Shown: positions 29,458-39,130, counted from the first letter of the stretch. The stretch is DNA of 64,000 bases from an uncultured Paenibacillaceae bacterium (GCA_913056365.1 CAJXLT010000002.1:682001-746000); one strand, 5' to 3'. The notes: generated by a model from the sequence alone, not told the origin. A program made the numbers and translations.

Positions 29458-30147
29458 ATGGTAAAGCCTCAAATTTTAGTCGTGGACAACGAACCGGATA
29501 TTCGGAAACTGCTGAGACTGCACCTCCACAACGCCGGCATGGACACGCTAGAGGCAGCTTCAGGAAGAGATGCCCTATCTCTATTTGAACATTATAAGAT
29601 TGATTTAATCTTGCTGGACTTGATGATGGAGGATATCAACGGCTGGGAGGTGCTACACAATATGCAGTCCCATCACAACAGTACGCCGATCATTGTATTA
29701 AGCGCCAGAAACCTAGTATCGGATAAGATCGAAACACTCGGTTTGGGTGCGGACGACTACGTGACCAAGCCTTTCAGCATCGGTGAACTGGTGGCTCGCA
29801 TCCAAGCAACATTGCGACGGGTCAATCCAAGCTTACAGGGAACGCAGATTCGTTGTGGAACACTTGTCTATGACAGAACGATCCAACAATTGGAGAAGCC
29901 GACCCGTACGATCTCCTTGTCTCCCATTGAGGGGGTCATGCTGGAACTGCTGATGGGCTCTCCCGGTCGTGTGTTTACCAAGGCAGAAATCTTCCGTCAT
30001 GTATGGAAGCTGGACCAAGAGGATGAACACTCCGTGAAGGTATACATCAATCTGCTGCGGAAGAAGGTAGAGGATGACCCCGCACAACCTCAGTACATTC
30101 AGACGATCCGCGGGATCGGGTATCGGTTTGTGGGAGAAAGATCATGA
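29458..30147 (+). CDS. OmpR-family response regulator
   Basis: 229 aa DNA-binding regulator. Receiver domain (1-120): acidic Asp10, phospho-acceptor Asp54 in LILLDLMM, Thr/Ser in VLSAR and Lys in DDYVTKPFS. A winged-helix domain (about 130-228) carries the EDEHSVKVYINLLRKKVE recognition region and IQTIRGIGYRFVGE. Overlaps the sensor kinase gene by 4 bases (ATGA), so the two are co-translated. Divergent from the surface-protein operon, which is its most likely target; that link is inference from position. Confidence 0.95.
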   Translation: MVKPQILVVDNEPDIRKLLRLHLHNAGMDTLEAASGRDALSLFEHYKIDLILLDLMMEDINGWEVLHNMQSHHNSTPIIVLSARNLVSDKIETLGLGADDYVTKPFSIGELVARIQATLRRVNPSLQGTQIRCGTLVYDRTIQQLEKPTRTISLSPIEGVMLELLMGSPGRVFTKAEIFRHVWKLDQEDEHSVKVYINLLRKKVEDDPAQPQYIQTIRGIGYRFVGERS

Positions 30148-31553
30148 ACCTTCGTACAAAGCTGTGGCTGTTGATCGTGGCCAGCACATTCACAGGGATA
30201 TGTTTATTCTCCATTGCAACTTGGGTGACGGGCGAGCTGACCAATCATGGATATACACACAAAGAATTGAATGAGCTGGGGATTGAGCTAACCAAGGAAG
30301 CGGCACAAGTCCCGCCCTCCCAAGTCGATGCCATATTTGACCGTTTTGCAATGGAGCACCCCACTGTTCAATTGGATTGGTTCGATCAGGACGGTAGCCT
30401 GCAGTATGCTTCCGATGGCCGTATGCATGATTACGATTTCGCATCAATCGCGAAGCGATTTTTGAATATGCCCGCAAATTTGTGGGAGGATGATCGAAAT
30501 ATTACCCTTGTCTTTGACTGGAAGCAGGACACGCGGAGCCAATTCTTGTTTATGTCCCTGCCAAGCAATGCCATGCAGAACAAGCAATTCTTCTTCTACG
30601 TGCGGGATAATCTCACCTACGTTCAATTGCTAATTCCATTCGTCCTCTTTTTGACCGCACTATACAGCTTCGCTCTATTCTTCTTCGCCAGAATCAATCG
30701 GAGATTGGGCAAGATGAACAAGGCGATGAATGCTGTGGATGCACAGGGCTCTGCCATCACCTTGGAGGAGTCTTCTAAGGATGAGATAGGCCAGCTGACC
30801 CGCCATTTCAATCGCATGTCCAAGCGCATTCGCGAGCAGATTGGGCAGATTCAGGAATATGAGACGAAGCGGAAGGCGCTGATCGCCAACTTGTCTCATG
30901 ACTTGCGCACACCGATGACCATGATTCAAGGCTATGCGGAAACCCTGCATGCAGGCGTAGTTCAAGATGAAGAAGAGAGAAGAAAATGCACGGAAATCAT
31001 TCTTCTCCGTTCCCATTATATGGATCGGTTGCTACAGAAATTGCTGGACATCTCCCAACTGGATACCCCCTCAGAGCGACTGCGCTGGGCGAAAATCAAT
31101 GTATCCGAGCTATTGAGAAAGACGGCTGCGGACTATGTGCCTGTACTGGAAAATCAAGAGTTCGCCTTTGAGGTTCACATTCCCGAGCCTTCTTTGCTTG
31201 TCTGGGGCGATCCCCACTTGATTGATAGAGCGGTTCGAAATTTGCTGGATAACGCCATGCAGCACGGAGGCTCCGCTCGGTATTTGTGCCTGTCTCTGGA
31301 TGTAAGAGAAACAGCGTATAACATTAGCATCACGGATCACGGACCGGGCGTGTCTAGGGAACAAAAGCCCCTCCTATTTGAGCGATTTTATCGAGGATCG
31401 AAGGGACGGGAAGGGGAAGGTCTCGGCATTGGCTTGTCTATCGTGAAGGAAGTCGCAGAAGCCCATCATGGCAAGGTACATATTAGCAGTGATCCATTGA
31501 GTGAAACTACATTTTCCATGATTCTCCCCATTCACAGGCAACGTACAGAATAG
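30144..31553 (+). CDS. Membrane sensor histidine kinase
   Basis: 469 aa. Transmembrane segments near residues 8-28 and 162-182 enclose an extracellular sensor domain of about 130 residues (30-160) with no family I recognise. Then HAMP (about 183-235, DEIGQLTRHFNRM), HisKA with His252 in LSHDLRTPM, and HATPase with N box NLLDNAMQHG, G1 DHGPGVS and G2 GEGLGIGLSIV. It pairs with the upstream regulator. Its wall-facing loop suits sensing of cell-surface state. Confidence 0.95.
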   Translation: MNLRTKLWLLIVASTFTGICLFSIATWVTGELTNHGYTHKELNELGIELTKEAAQVPPSQVDAIFDRFAMEHPTVQLDWFDQDGSLQYASDGRMHDYDFASIAKRFLNMPANLWEDDRNITLVFDWKQDTRSQFLFMSLPSNAMQNKQFFFYVRDNLTYVQLLIPFVLFLTALYSFALFFFARINRRLGKMNKAMNAVDAQGSAITLEESSKDEIGQLTRHFNRMSKRIREQIGQIQEYETKRKALIANLSHDLRTPMTMIQGYAETLHAGVVQDEEERRKCTEIILLRSHYMDRLLQKLLDISQLDTPSERLRWAKINVSELLRKTAADYVPVLENQEFAFEVHIPEPSLLVWGDPHLIDRAVRNLLDNAMQHGGSARYLCLSLDVRETAYNISITDHGPGVSREQKPLLFERFYRGSKGREGEGLGIGLSIVKEVAEAHHGKVHISSDPLSETTFSMILPIHRQRTE

Positions 31554-31580
31554 CCAGGCATCCGGGAAGTCTTTGCCAAA

Positions 31581-31621
31581 AGCAAAACCGTCAAACCCCA
31601 ATGAACCTAGGTTTGACGGTT
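31581..31621 (-). terminator. Terminator of ispG, possibly bidirectional
   Basis: AACCGTCAAACC (31586-31597) pairs perfectly with GGTTTGACGGTT (31610-31621). On the minus strand it is followed by TTGCTTTTGG, which suits ispG. It also lies 32 bases after the kinase stop on the plus strand, where the T-run is poor. Confidence 0.75.
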
Positions 31622-31630
31622 GGCTTCCTG

Positions 31631-32728
31631 CTAATGCTTGCGGCCGGGAATAACTCCAGTACGCTCGTATTCTGTTACAATGACATCAATTTCTTTCTTC
31701 AGCTCATTGACCAAATCTTGTTCGGGTACTTTGCGAATCATCTCGCCATATCGGAACAGCATACCTTCACCACGTGCTCCGGCAATGCCAATATCAGCCT
31801 CTCTTGCTTCACCAGGCCCGTTGACTGCACAGCCCAGCACAGATACCTTGAGCGGCACCTTGATCTTGTCCAAGTAAGCTTCTACTTCATTGGCTACCGC
31901 GAACAAATCAATATCCAACCGCCCGCAAGTCGGGCAGGAGACAAGTGTCGGCGCATTCGCGATTAGACCGAATGTCTTCAGCAGCTCGCGAGCTACCTTG
32001 ATCTCTTCAACTGGGTCAGCGCTCAAGCTAATCCGGATTGTAGAGCCGATCCCCTGACTGAGCAACACCCCAAGTCCAGCTGAGCTCTTCACTGTACCGG
32101 CGAAGAGCGTACCTGATTCCGTAATCCCAAGATGCAGCGGGTACGGTATCACTTCGGCTGCTTTCGTATAAGCAGCGATGGCCATCGGCACATCGGAAGC
32201 CTTCAGAGAGACGATAATATCATGGAAATCCAATTCTTCCAATATGCCGATATGGAACAAGGCGCTTTCGACCATCGCCTCTGCTGTTGGATACCCGTAT
32301 TTCTCCAGCAGATGATTCTCCAGCGAACCCGCATTAACTCCGATGCGAATGGGAATACCCCGTTCCTTGCAAGCTTTGACGACCGCTTCAACTTTCTCCC
32401 GCCGGCCAATATTGCCAGGATTAATACGCACTTTGTCAATCCCGTTCTCGATAGCAGCCAATGCTAATCGATAATCAAAGTGGATGTCCGCAACGAGCGG
32501 AATATGAATTTGCTTCTTAATTTCCTTGATGGCAGCAGCCGCTTCCTGATTGTTCACGGTAACCCGAACAATCTGACACCCTGCTTCTTCCAGGCGGTGA
32601 ATTTCTGCGACTGTAGCTTGTACGTCTGCGGTTTTCGTCGTACACATGCTCTGCATGATGACTTCATTGTTGCCGCCGATCGTTAATTCCCCAACGCGGA
32701 CCGGCCGTGTATCTTGACGATGATACAT
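31631..32728 (-). CDS. ispG: 4-hydroxy-3-methylbut-2-en-1-yl diphosphate synthase (IspG/GcpE)
   Basis: [4Fe-4S] enzyme of the MEP isoprenoid pathway converting MEcPP to HMBPP. The 365 aa protein starts [14 protein letters not shown] and contains the iron-sulphur ligands: CPTCGR around residues 263-268 and [10 protein letters not shown] later. TIM-barrel strand motifs [11 protein letters not shown] and RINPGNIG are clear. It lies between the two-component genes and clpX, is transcribed with the clp genes, and has terminators on both sides. Confidence 0.97.
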   Translation of the reverse strand: MYHRQDTRPVRVGELTIGGNNEVIMQSMCTTKTADVQATVAEIHRLEEAGCQIVRVTVNNQEAAAAIKEIKKQIHIPLVADIHFDYRLALAAIENGIDKVRINPGNIGRREKVEAVVKACKERGIPIRIGVNAGSLENHLLEKYGYPTAEAMVESALFHIGILEELDFHDIIVSLKASDVPMAIAAYTKAAEVIPYPLHLGITESGTLFAGTVKSSAGLGVLLSQGIGSTIRISLSADPVEEIKVARELLKTFGLIANAPTLVSCPTCGRLDIDLFAVANEVEAYLDKIKVPLKVSVLGCAVNGPGEAREADIGIAGARGEGMLFRYGEMIRKVPEQDLVNELKKEIDVIVTEYERTGVIPGRKH

Positions 32729-32784
32729 CGTTCTCTCTCCCTTAATGAATCAACTGTATGAGGTACACCTGAACGAACGTCGGA

Positions 32785-32817
32785 AAGGTTGGACGTCCTG
32801 AGAGGACGCCCAACCTT
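32785..32817 (-). terminator. Strong hairpin after clpX, weak T-run
   Basis: AAGGTTGG-G-CGTCCT pairs with AGGACG-T-CCAACCTT around CTC on the minus strand, 15 bases after the clpX stop. Only TTTCC follows, so termination may be partial; it lies 57 bases before the ispG start and could also serve as an ispG leader structure. Confidence 0.5.
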
Positions 32818-32831
32818 CAATTCCTTACGAA

Positions 32832-34088
32832 TTACGCACTTTCTTCTTTTTTCTTCTTGCCGTCCTTGACTTTAAGCTCTGGCGGCAATTTGTCCTGAAT
32901 GACCTTCTCTGTAATAATGCACTTTTCCACATCTGACCGAGACGGTACATCGAACATAATCTCCAGCATGATGCTTTCGATAATCGCCCGCAAGCCGCGA
33001 GCCCCTGTCTTCCGCTTAATCGCTTCCCTTGCGATCGCTTCCAGCGCCCCTTGCTCGAACACCAGCTCCACTTCGTCGAGCTCCAGCAGCTTCTGATATT
33101 GCTTCACCAAGGCGTTCTTCGGCTCAGACAAGATACGTACAAGCGCTTCCTCGTCCAATGGCTCTAGTGTAGAGATGATTGGCAGACGGCCTACGAATTC
33201 AGGAATGAGACCGAACTTCAACAGATCCTCCGGCAACACTAAGGACAAATATTCGCCAACCTTCAAGTCCTTCTGCTGACCGTCACTATTGAACCCGATG
33301 ACCTTCTTGCCGATTCTGCGCTTAATAATTTGTTCCAGTCCATCAAAAGCGCCGCCGCATACAAACAAAATATTGGTCGTGTCAATTTGAATAAATTCTT
33401 GGTGAGGATGCTTACGTCCACCTTGCGGCGGAACAGATGCAACCGTTCCTTCAAGAATCTTCAGCAGCGCTTGCTGTACACCCTCGCCAGACACATCACG
33501 TGTAATGGAAGGGTTCTCCGACTTACGCGCCACCTTATCAATCTCATCGATATAAATAATGCCGCGCTCGGCCTTCTCCACATCGTAATCAGCAGCTTGT
33601 ATCAGCTTAAGCAAAATATTCTCTACGTCTTCACCCACATATCCGGCTTCAGTGAGCGATGTAGCATCTGCAATAGCGAATGGCACATTCAATATGCGCG
33701 CCATCGTCTGTGCAAGAAGCGTCTTGCCGCTACCTGTCGGACCGAGCAGCATAATGTTACTCTTCTGCAGCTCAACGTCCTCAATCTTGCTGGATGTGTT
33801 GACGCGCTTGTAGTGGTTGTATACCGCTACGGATAAGGACTTCTTCGCTTGTTCCTGACCTATAACATATTGGTCTAGAATCGAGCGGATTTCCTGGGGC
33901 TTCGGAATGTCGACAAGCTCCAGTTCCTCCTCTTGTCCCAGCTCTTCCTCCACTATCTCTGTGCAAAGCTCGATACACTCGTCACAAATATATACACCTG
34001 GACCGGCTACCAGCTTGCGCACCTGATCCTGGGATTTCCCACAGAACGAACACTTTAACTGGCCCTTGTCATCATTAAATTTAAACAT
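32832..34088 (-). CDS. clpX: ATP-dependent Clp protease ATP-binding subunit ClpX
   Basis: AAA+ unfoldase that feeds substrates to ClpP. The 418 aa protein shows an N-terminal C4 zinc-binding domain (CSFCGKSQ ... CDECIELC), Walker A GPTGSGKT, Walker [10 protein letters not shown], the sensor 2 region [10 protein letters not shown] and the IGF-type loop (KKVIGFNS) that docks on ClpP. Lies 13 bases after clpP, so the pair forms an operon. Confidence 0.98.
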   Translation of the reverse strand: MFKFNDDKGQLKCSFCGKSQDQVRKLVAGPGVYICDECIELCTEIVEEELGQEEELELVDIPKPQEIRSILDQYVIGQEQAKKSLSVAVYNHYKRVNTSSKIEDVELQKSNIMLLGPTGSGKTLLAQTMARILNVPFAIADATSLTEAGYVGEDVENILLKLIQAADYDVEKAERGIIYIDEIDKVARKSENPSITRDVSGEGVQQALLKILEGTVASVPPQGGRKHPHQEFIQIDTTNILFVCGGAFDGLEQIIKRRIGKKVIGFNSDGQQKDLKVGEYLSLVLPEDLLKFGLIPEFVGRLPIISTLEPLDEEALVRILSEPKNALVKQYQKLLELDEVELVFEQGALEAIAREAIKRKTGARGLRAIIESIMLEIMFDVPSRSDVEKCIITEKVIQDKLPPELKVKDGKKKKEESA

Positions 34089-34101
34089 TCGCGTCCCTCC
34101 T

Positions 34102-34692
34102 CTAGTTCAGATCGGCTCGATTGATCACCTTATCGATCAGACCATATGCCTGAGCGTCTTCAGCGCTCATGAAGAAGTCGCGGTCGATATCCCGGTCAAT
34201 CTTCTCATAAGACTGCCCCGTCCGATCCACATAAATTTGTGTCAGCTTCTGACGGGTTTTGATAATCCAATCGGCATGAATCTTAATATCAGCGGCCTGC
34301 CCTCGCACACCGCCGAGCGGCTGATGGATCATGACTTCACTGTTCGGCAGGGCAAATCGCTTGCCCTTCGCTCCGGCGGTCAGCAGGATAGACCCCATGC
34401 TTGCCGCCAAGCCTACACATATCGTAGACACATCGGGCTTGATATATGCCATCGTATCAAGGATGCCAAGACCGGCTGTCACCGATCCCCCTGGAGAATT
34501 GATATACAGATGAATATCCTTCTCTGGGTCGTCCGCAGCCAAGAACAGAAGCTGTGCTACAATGGAGTTCGCCACGTCGTCATCGATCGCACTGCCCAAA
34601 AAGATAATCCGGTCCTTCAGCAACCGAGAGTAAATGTCATAGGAGCGTTCTCCACGATTCGTCTGTTCCACTACGATAGGTATCAAGCTCAC
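34102..34692 (-). CDS. clpP: ATP-dependent Clp protease proteolytic subunit
   Basis: 196 aa serine peptidase. The catalytic triad is present: Ser in [10 protein letters not shown], His in VMIHQPLGG and Asp in [11 protein letters not shown]. The N-terminus [24 protein letters not shown] is typical; the mature enzyme usually begins after the first residues. Adjacent to clpX and downstream of tig, unlike Bacillus subtilis, where clpP is elsewhere. Confidence 0.98.
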   Translation of the reverse strand: MSLIPIVVEQTNRGERSYDIYSRLLKDRIIFLGSAIDDDVANSIVAQLLFLAADDPEKDIHLYINSPGGSVTAGLGILDTMAYIKPDVSTICVGLAASMGSILLTAGAKGKRFALPNSEVMIHQPLGGVRGQAADIKIHADWIIKTRQKLTQIYVDRTGQSYEKIDRDIDRDFFMSAEDAQAYGLIDKVINRADLN

Positions 34693-34744
34693 AGCATCTT
34701 CAACTCCTTCATCAATAGGAAAGTGCGTTGCGAGAGAAAAGTCC

Positions 34745-34758
34745 TGACTGTACAGTCA
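34745..34758. promoter_or_regulatory. 14-bp perfect palindrome at clpP start of transcription
   Basis: TGACTGTACAGTCA is a perfect palindrome placed immediately after the -10 of the clpP promoter, over the expected transcription start. It does not resemble the CtsR direct repeat or the LexA box, so the regulator is unknown. Confidence 0.5.
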
Positions 34759-34759
34759 T

Positions 34760-34787
34760 ATTGTAGCATGTTCAGAACCATTCTCAA
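34760..34787 (-). promoter_or_regulatory. Promoter of clpP-clpX
   Basis: TTGAGA (34787-34782), 16 bases and TACAAT (34765-34760) with an upstream TGC extension lie on the minus strand about 70 bases before the clpP ATG. Confidence 0.65.
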
Positions 34788-34871
34788 AGTTATGTATGTC
34801 TTGGTTAAAGAAGGAGGCACGCAGTATGGTTCACGTGCCCCTTTCCTATTTATACCCTATATTCGTATGTT

Positions 34872-36173
34872 TTAAGCAACTTCGGTATTACTTTTGCTTA
34901 CTTCTACAAGCAGCTTGATTGTCTTGCGCGTAATGAGGTCTTGCTTGAGACTTTCCAAGTTGCCCTCGGATGTGAAGATGCCGCGAATCTCATCAACCGG
35001 ACGCTTGTACTGCTCAGCAAGCTTCTCCAGTTCAGCTTCGACTTCCTCATCGCCTACTTCTACATTTTCTGCCTTCGCAATGGCGTCAAGCACTAGCTGA
35101 TTCAGTACGCGCTTCTCTGCATCGCCCTTCATCTGCTCGCGCAGTTGATCTTCGCCTTGACCTGTGAATTGGGCATACATCTCCAAGTTCATTCCTTGCA
35201 TGCGCAGGCGGTTTTCGAAATCACTCACCATCTGCTCAAGCTCATTATCGATCATGACTTGCGGAATTTCTACTTTTGCGTTAGCAGCAGCCTTTTCCAC
35301 AACACTGTCCTGAATATAATGCTCTTGCTCATGCTCCTTGCGATGAGCTAAATTCTTCTCAATATCCTGTTTGTATTCTTCGAGTGTATCGAATTCACTA
35401 ACATCCTTCGCGAATTCATCATCCAGCTCTGGCAAGTTCTTGCGCTTGATTTCATGCACCTTCACGTTGAATACAGCCTTCTTGCCCTTCAGTTCCTCAG
35501 CGTGATAATCCTCTGGGAATGTAACTTCGATATCCTTCTCCTCGTCCTTCTTCAGACCAACCATCTGGTCTTCGAAGCCAGGAATGAATTGACCAGAGCC
35601 AAGCTCCAGACTGTGATTCTCCGCTTTGCCACCTTCGAACGCTACTCCGTCTACGAAGCCTTCGAAATCAAATTGTACAGTGTCGCCTAGTTGCGCTGCG
35701 TCATCTTCTACAACGACAAGCTCTGCCTGACGCTTCTGCATGGCTTCCAGTTCAGCTTCCACTTCTTCTGGCTTCACGGAGAAGTCCTTCTCTTCGATCT
35801 CCAGACCCTTGTACTCGCCCAACTCTACTTCCGGTCTAACCTGAACTTTAGCAGTGAACTTCATAGGTTCGCCCTTGCCAAACTGCTCAACATCCACCTC
35901 TGGACGGTCAATGGGCACAATTCCGGTCTCATTCACAGCTTGCATGTATGCTTCAGGCAACGCTATATCGATGGCGTCCTGATACAGACTTTCCACACCA
36001 AATCTTGCTTCGAAAATTTGGCGAGGTACTTTGCCTTTGCGGAATCCCGGCACGTTCACTTTAGCTACTACTTTCTTAAAAGCGCCGTCCAGCGCCTTGG
36101 CAACTTGTTGTTCGTCTACTTCAACGGTCAGTATGCCTTCATTTTTCTCGAGCTTTTCCCAGCTAGCTTTCAT
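34872..36173 (-). CDS. tig: Trigger factor, ribosome-bound chaperone
   Basis: 433 aa folding catalyst. N-terminal ribosome-binding domain with the signature [17 protein letters not shown], central FKBP-type peptidyl-prolyl isomerase domain (about 150-245, [23 protein letters not shown] region), and helical C-terminal arms rich in Glu and Lys. A weak hairpin without a clear T-run lies after the stop (34816-34839). Upstream of clpPX, as often in Firmicutes. Confidence 0.97.
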   Translation of the reverse strand: MKASWEKLEKNEGILTVEVDEQQVAKALDGAFKKVVAKVNVPGFRKGKVPRQIFEARFGVESLYQDAIDIALPEAYMQAVNETGIVPIDRPEVDVEQFGKGEPMKFTAKVQVRPEVELGEYKGLEIEEKDFSVKPEEVEAELEAMQKRQAELVVVEDDAAQLGDTVQFDFEGFVDGVAFEGGKAENHSLELGSGQFIPGFEDQMVGLKKDEEKDIEVTFPEDYHAEELKGKKAVFNVKVHEIKRKNLPELDDEFAKDVSEFDTLEEYKQDIEKNLAHRKEHEQEHYIQDSVVEKAAANAKVEIPQVMIDNELEQMVSDFENRLRMQGMNLEMYAQFTGQGEDQLREQMKGDAEKRVLNQLVLDAIAKAENVEVGDEEVEAELEKLAEQYKRPVDEIRGIFTSEGNLESLKQDLITRKTIKLLVEVSKSNTEVA

Positions 36174-36284
36174 CTCTTCCTAACCTCCAACACTAAACAA
36201 AATGGTGCCGCTTCTATGCCAACGGTCTGTTCCACCCATCGCAACTTGTCCCTATTCGATAAGCCGCTCGGTATCACTTCAACT

Positions 36285-36312
36285 ATTCTAACATAATTTA
36301 CGCGCATTGCAA
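36285..36312 (-). promoter_or_regulatory. Promoter of tig
   Basis: TTGCAA (36312-36307), 16 bases and TAGAAT (36290-36285) lie on the minus strand, giving a leader of about 105 bases before the tig start. Confidence 0.5.
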
Positions 36313-36318
36313 CAATCT

Positions 36319-37227
36319 CTACAAGGCATGAAAGGTCTCGATAATCGCACGATAAACCTGTTCCCACTGGAATACTTCCTCGTCTATTACTTGATAGTAT
36401 GATCGGATTTCACTCGGACGAGAATCTGCCGCCATCGCATCGACCGCAGCCTGATGCAGCGCAGCTGCCCAAATACGCACGTCATCAGCAGTTGATTCAG
36501 CGATCTCTTCATAAATTTCACTACCGTATACTGCCGCGACAAATTGCGACCATGCCTGTTCGGCAAAATACGCCAAGGACGGATTCATAACTTCGCACAC
36601 TTCTCTAACCCGATCGGGAACCTCTTGTACAGCAAAAGGAAATTCGTCCGGCGCAGTCGGTGTGTCTTTCACAGAACAGCGATACTCCCTCTTCCCTCTT
36701 TTTAATAGTAGTACCCTGTCAATTCCTCGCTGTTTTAACATTTGCAGCGCTTTGAATTGCACTAACGGATGCTGCGATTTTGACTCCAACCAATCAGCGA
36801 CGATGTCTGACAAATTATCTGGAGTATGTAAGTGCGTAAGCTGTTCCAGTGACAGGAGCTTCTGCTCTATACCAGAGTCGTCATACAACGCGCCAAGTAG
36901 CTGCCTTACGAAACGATCATCGCGCTCAGCTTTCTCATTCAGATGCTTACTTGTCAGCTCGGCTTCTGACACTTCCTCTTCCTCTGCATCTGCTGCTGGT
37001 ATCGATTCAAGATGGTTCTCCAGCCATTGAAGCAATGTTTCCCATTCGCCTCGCTCTTCCGAATCCTCAGTCTCGCAGCTCAATAAAAATCGCAATAGCT
37101 CCTGAGCTTCTGTGTAAGCTTCCTTCTCCAGCAGTCGGGTGAGCTGCACTTGATAGTATTCTCTTGTCTTGGGGAGCAGGACCACGTTAACTCCGTTACG
37201 CGCAGATTTCTCCCGGCTATTATTCAT
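36319..37227 (-). CDS. TPR-like conserved protein at the ysoA position
   Basis: 302 aa, soluble, highly acidic and helical. It has alternating short helices with a TPR look (LLEKEAYTEAQELLRFLL, then LEQLTHLH and FKALQMLKQRGI), an acidic stretch (ADAEEEEVSEAEL, about residues 85-97) and a C-terminal domain (PDRVREVCEVMNPSLAYFAEQAW). In Bacillus a TPR protein, YsoA, sits in this place upstream of tig; I assign by position and helical pattern only. The ATG at 37227 is preferred (GAGGG upstream, charged start NNSREK) over the open frame to 37404. Confidence 0.65.
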   Translation of the reverse strand: MNNSREKSARNGVNVVLLPKTREYYQVQLTRLLEKEAYTEAQELLRFLLSCETEDSEERGEWETLLQWLENHLESIPAADAEEEEVSEAELTSKHLNEKAERDDRFVRQLLGALYDDSGIEQKLLSLEQLTHLHTPDNLSDIVADWLESKSQHPLVQFKALQMLKQRGIDRVLLLKRGKREYRCSVKDTPTAPDEFPFAVQEVPDRVREVCEVMNPSLAYFAEQAWSQFVAAVYGSEIYEEIAESTADDVRIWAAALHQAAVDAMAADSRPSEIRSYYQVIDEEVFQWEQVYRAIIETFHAL

Positions 37228-37438
37228 ATGAAGTAGCCCTCGTTTCCTCAAGCCGCCATGCATCCGACCTGATACTTTGATCGGATTATAACACGCGAGA
37301 GAAAAAGCATGCAAAAAAACGGGTTTATTCGCGCAGGAATTGTTACTTCTACTACTATATAGGCGGAACGCATCGTGAGAAGTAGAAGTTAACGTATACA
37401 GCACTGTCGCGTATCGCGGAGCGAGTGTCGCAGAGCCG

Positions 37439-37552
37439 GTGTTGCGGTGCGGGTGTTGCGGTGCTGTTCGATCGTGCGGGTGTTACCGTGCGAATGTTAC
37501 CATGCGGGTGTTGCTGTACTGGTGTTGCCGTGCGAATGTTACCGTGAGGGTT
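37439..37552. repeat. Degenerate 14-bp tandem repeat, about 8 copies
   Basis: Copies follow the pattern GTGCGGGTGTTRCC, with GTGCGAATGTTACC as a second variant. The unit is not a multiple of three, so the open frame across it on the minus strand (37355-37663) is not a gene. It lies in the 700-base gap between the TPR-like gene and the tRNA. Confidence 0.8.
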
Positions 37553-37563
37553 AGAAGATGCGA

Positions 37564-37747
37564 AACTGCAGGAATTTGCATGACAAATCGTCTCTGATAC
37601 CACAATTCCTACGAAACTGCAGGCTTTTTTTGCCAAGCTTACTTTTATAGCGATCTCTCGCATTCAAAGATGTAGAACTGCAGGAATTTCAGAAAAACAC
37701 CTCATTCGCCGCGAAAGAACCTGCACAATCGCAGGAATTTCAGAAAA
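37564..37747. repeat. Dispersed AACTGCAGGAATTTCAGAAAA words
   Basis: Copies at 37564-37577 (partial), 37612-37623 (partial, AACTGCAGG), 37676-37696 (full) and 37731-37747 (GCAGGAATTTCAGAAAA). The last two are about 52 bases apart. No gene is visible here, and the remaining stretch to 37880 looks empty. Confidence 0.65.
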
Positions 37748-37886
37748 CTGTTAAGCATCGTCCCAGCGCCATCCTTACGCACCCCTACATCACCATCATC
37801 ATAGCCCAGAATGCCGCGCATTACTCGTGTTTCATCGTTCGATTCTCATCGCCGAAATAGTGGATGGAAGCGGGCAAGAATAAGTG

Positions 37887-37915
37887 TTGCATACCGATTC
37901 ACATCGTGCTATTAT
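37887..37915 (+). promoter_or_regulatory. Promoter of tRNA-Arg
   Basis: TTGCAT (37887-37892), 17 bases and TATTAT (37910-37915) end 10 bases before the tRNA 5' end, ideal spacing. Confidence 0.75.
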
Positions 37916-37925
37916 ATGATATGTT

Positions 37926-37984
<59 letters not shown>

Positions 37985-37999
<15 letters not shown>

Positions 38000-38070
38000 T
38001 ATTATCAAAGACCGTGTAACGGTCTTTTTTGCGTTCCAGGAGGACCAGATTCGTACACCGGGGTTCGTCG
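37985..38070 (+). repeat. Direct repeat copy 1: tRNA-Arg 3' end plus terminator
   Basis: 86 bp identical except one base (A at 38038, G at 38196) to 38143-38228. It begins in the T arm of the tRNA (ATCCCTCCTGGGAC), and includes the terminator and about 40 bases beyond. Confidence 0.95.
38007..38031 (+). terminator. Terminator of tRNA-Arg
   Basis: GACCGT-GTA-ACGGTC followed by six T, directly after the tRNA. Confidence 0.92.
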
Positions 38071-38142
38071 GAGCTTCCCTTCGTTGCATCTGCTTCGCAG
38101 GTCTCGACTGTTCCAGCAAGCGCTTGCTTGAGCGAGGAGAGT

Positions 38143-38228
38143 ATCCCTCCTGGGACGTATTATCAAAGACCGTGTAACGGTCTTTTTTGCGTTCCGGGAG
38201 GACCAGATTCGTACACCGGGGTTCGTCG
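38143..38228 (+). repeat. Direct repeat copy 2: truncated tRNA 3' end plus terminator
   Basis: Second copy at an offset of 158 bp. Only the last part of the T arm and acceptor strand is present, so no second tRNA can fold. The 72-base spacer (38071-38142) has no similarity to the tRNA and contains the palindrome GCAAGCGCTTGC. The copied terminator is at 38165-38189. Confidence 0.93.
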
Positions 38229-38251
38229 AGGAGGGGTTTGTAGAAAGAGGA

Positions 38252-38998
38252 TTAAGTAATCACAAGTCCGCCGTCAACTGCAATAATTTGTCCTGTGATC
38301 CAACCTGATTCAGCCACATGAACAATCCATGCTCCGATGTCATCCGGTACACCTCGACGCCCTAATGGGATTGCACTACGCTCCTGCTCCTTCACTACTT
38401 CAATCTGCTCGTCGCTAAGTCCCATACGTTCTTTGAGAAATGCCGATTCGACAGGTCCACTCGCAATCGAATTTACACGAATCCCCTTCGGGGCGAGCTC
38501 AAGTGCCCAGCAACGCGTCAGATGTTCAATTGCGGCCTTACTTGCGCCATACAAGGATAACCCCGCTCCAGCCTTACTGCCGTAAGTGCTAGATATATTG
38601 ATAATAGTACCTTTCGTTGCTTCTAGGCTCGGTAACGCAGCGGAGGCAAGCAATGTCGGTCCAGTGACATTAATAGCGAATATATTGTTTATCGATTTGG
38701 CATTCACATTGTCGAGCGGCTGAATGGAGCCACCGCCTGCATTATTCACGAGAATATCAATACGCCCCCAATGTCCAAGTGCCTCTGCAACCGTTTTGGC
38801 TGCTGATTGTGGATCACTGGCGTCTGCCACGAATGCCTTAATGTTTGGATGCGTAGCCGCAGCCTCATCCAATGTGGCTTTGGTACGTCCAGTAATGAGA
38901 ACGCTTGCTCCTTTTTCAGCTAGCATTTGAGCCGCAGCTAATCCGATTCCGCCACCGCCACCTGTAATTATCGCAACTTTGTTTTGAAACATGTTCAC
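38252..38998 (-). CDS. Short-chain dehydrogenase/reductase (SDR)
   Basis: 248 aa classical SDR: NAD(P) motif ITGGGGGIGLA (TGxxxGxG), NNAG motif, catalytic Ser in NISSTYGSKAG, catalytic Tyr-Lys in SLYGASKAAIEH, and the C-terminal IAVDGGL. Arg/Lys at ITGRTKAT suggests NADP preference. Substrate unknown. Directly downstream of the MarR gene on the same strand, and its promoter carries the same ATTAACTAT word, so it is probably under MarR control. Confidence 0.93.
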   Translation of the reverse strand: MNMFQNKVAIITGGGGGIGLAAAQMLAEKGASVLITGRTKATLDEAAATHPNIKAFVADASDPQSAAKTVAEALGHWGRIDILVNNAGGGSIQPLDNVNAKSINNIFAINVTGPTLLASAALPSLEATKGTIINISSTYGSKAGAGLSLYGASKAAIEHLTRCWALELAPKGIRVNSIASGPVESAFLKERMGLSDEQIEVVKEQERSAIPLGRRGVPDDIGAWIVHVAESGWITGQIIAVDGGLVIT

Positions 38999-39043
38999 TT
39001 CTCCTTTGAATTATATTTTTGTACTTTCGTCCCTACTCCCACT

Positions 39044-39093
39044 ATAGTTAGTATCTTTATGATTTTCTAACTAACAATTAATTAATTAACTAT
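39044..39093 (-). promoter_or_regulatory. SDR promoter with candidate MarR operator words
   Basis: TTGTTA (39077-39072), 16 bases and GATACT (39055-39050) form a promoter. ATTAACTAT (39085-39093) lies just upstream of the -35 and the inverse ATAGTTA (39044-39050) overlaps the -10 end. The same word is found twice at the MarR promoter. Confidence 0.5.
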
Positions 39094-39130
39094 AGGGGGA
39101 AGCTACCCCATTTTACAGGGCAGGCGAATT

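Noticed and set aside
34816-34839. Terminator after tig
   Set aside because: GGCACG/CGTGCC hairpin is short and followed only by TCCTTCTTT; too weak to call.
37355-37663. 102-aa open frame on the minus strand with HGNIRT repeats
   Set aside because: It spans a 14-bp tandem repeat whose length is not a multiple of three, has no ribosome site and has low-complexity content.
38143-38157. A second tRNA gene
   Set aside because: Only the 3' quarter is present; no D arm or anticodon arm can be formed upstream.
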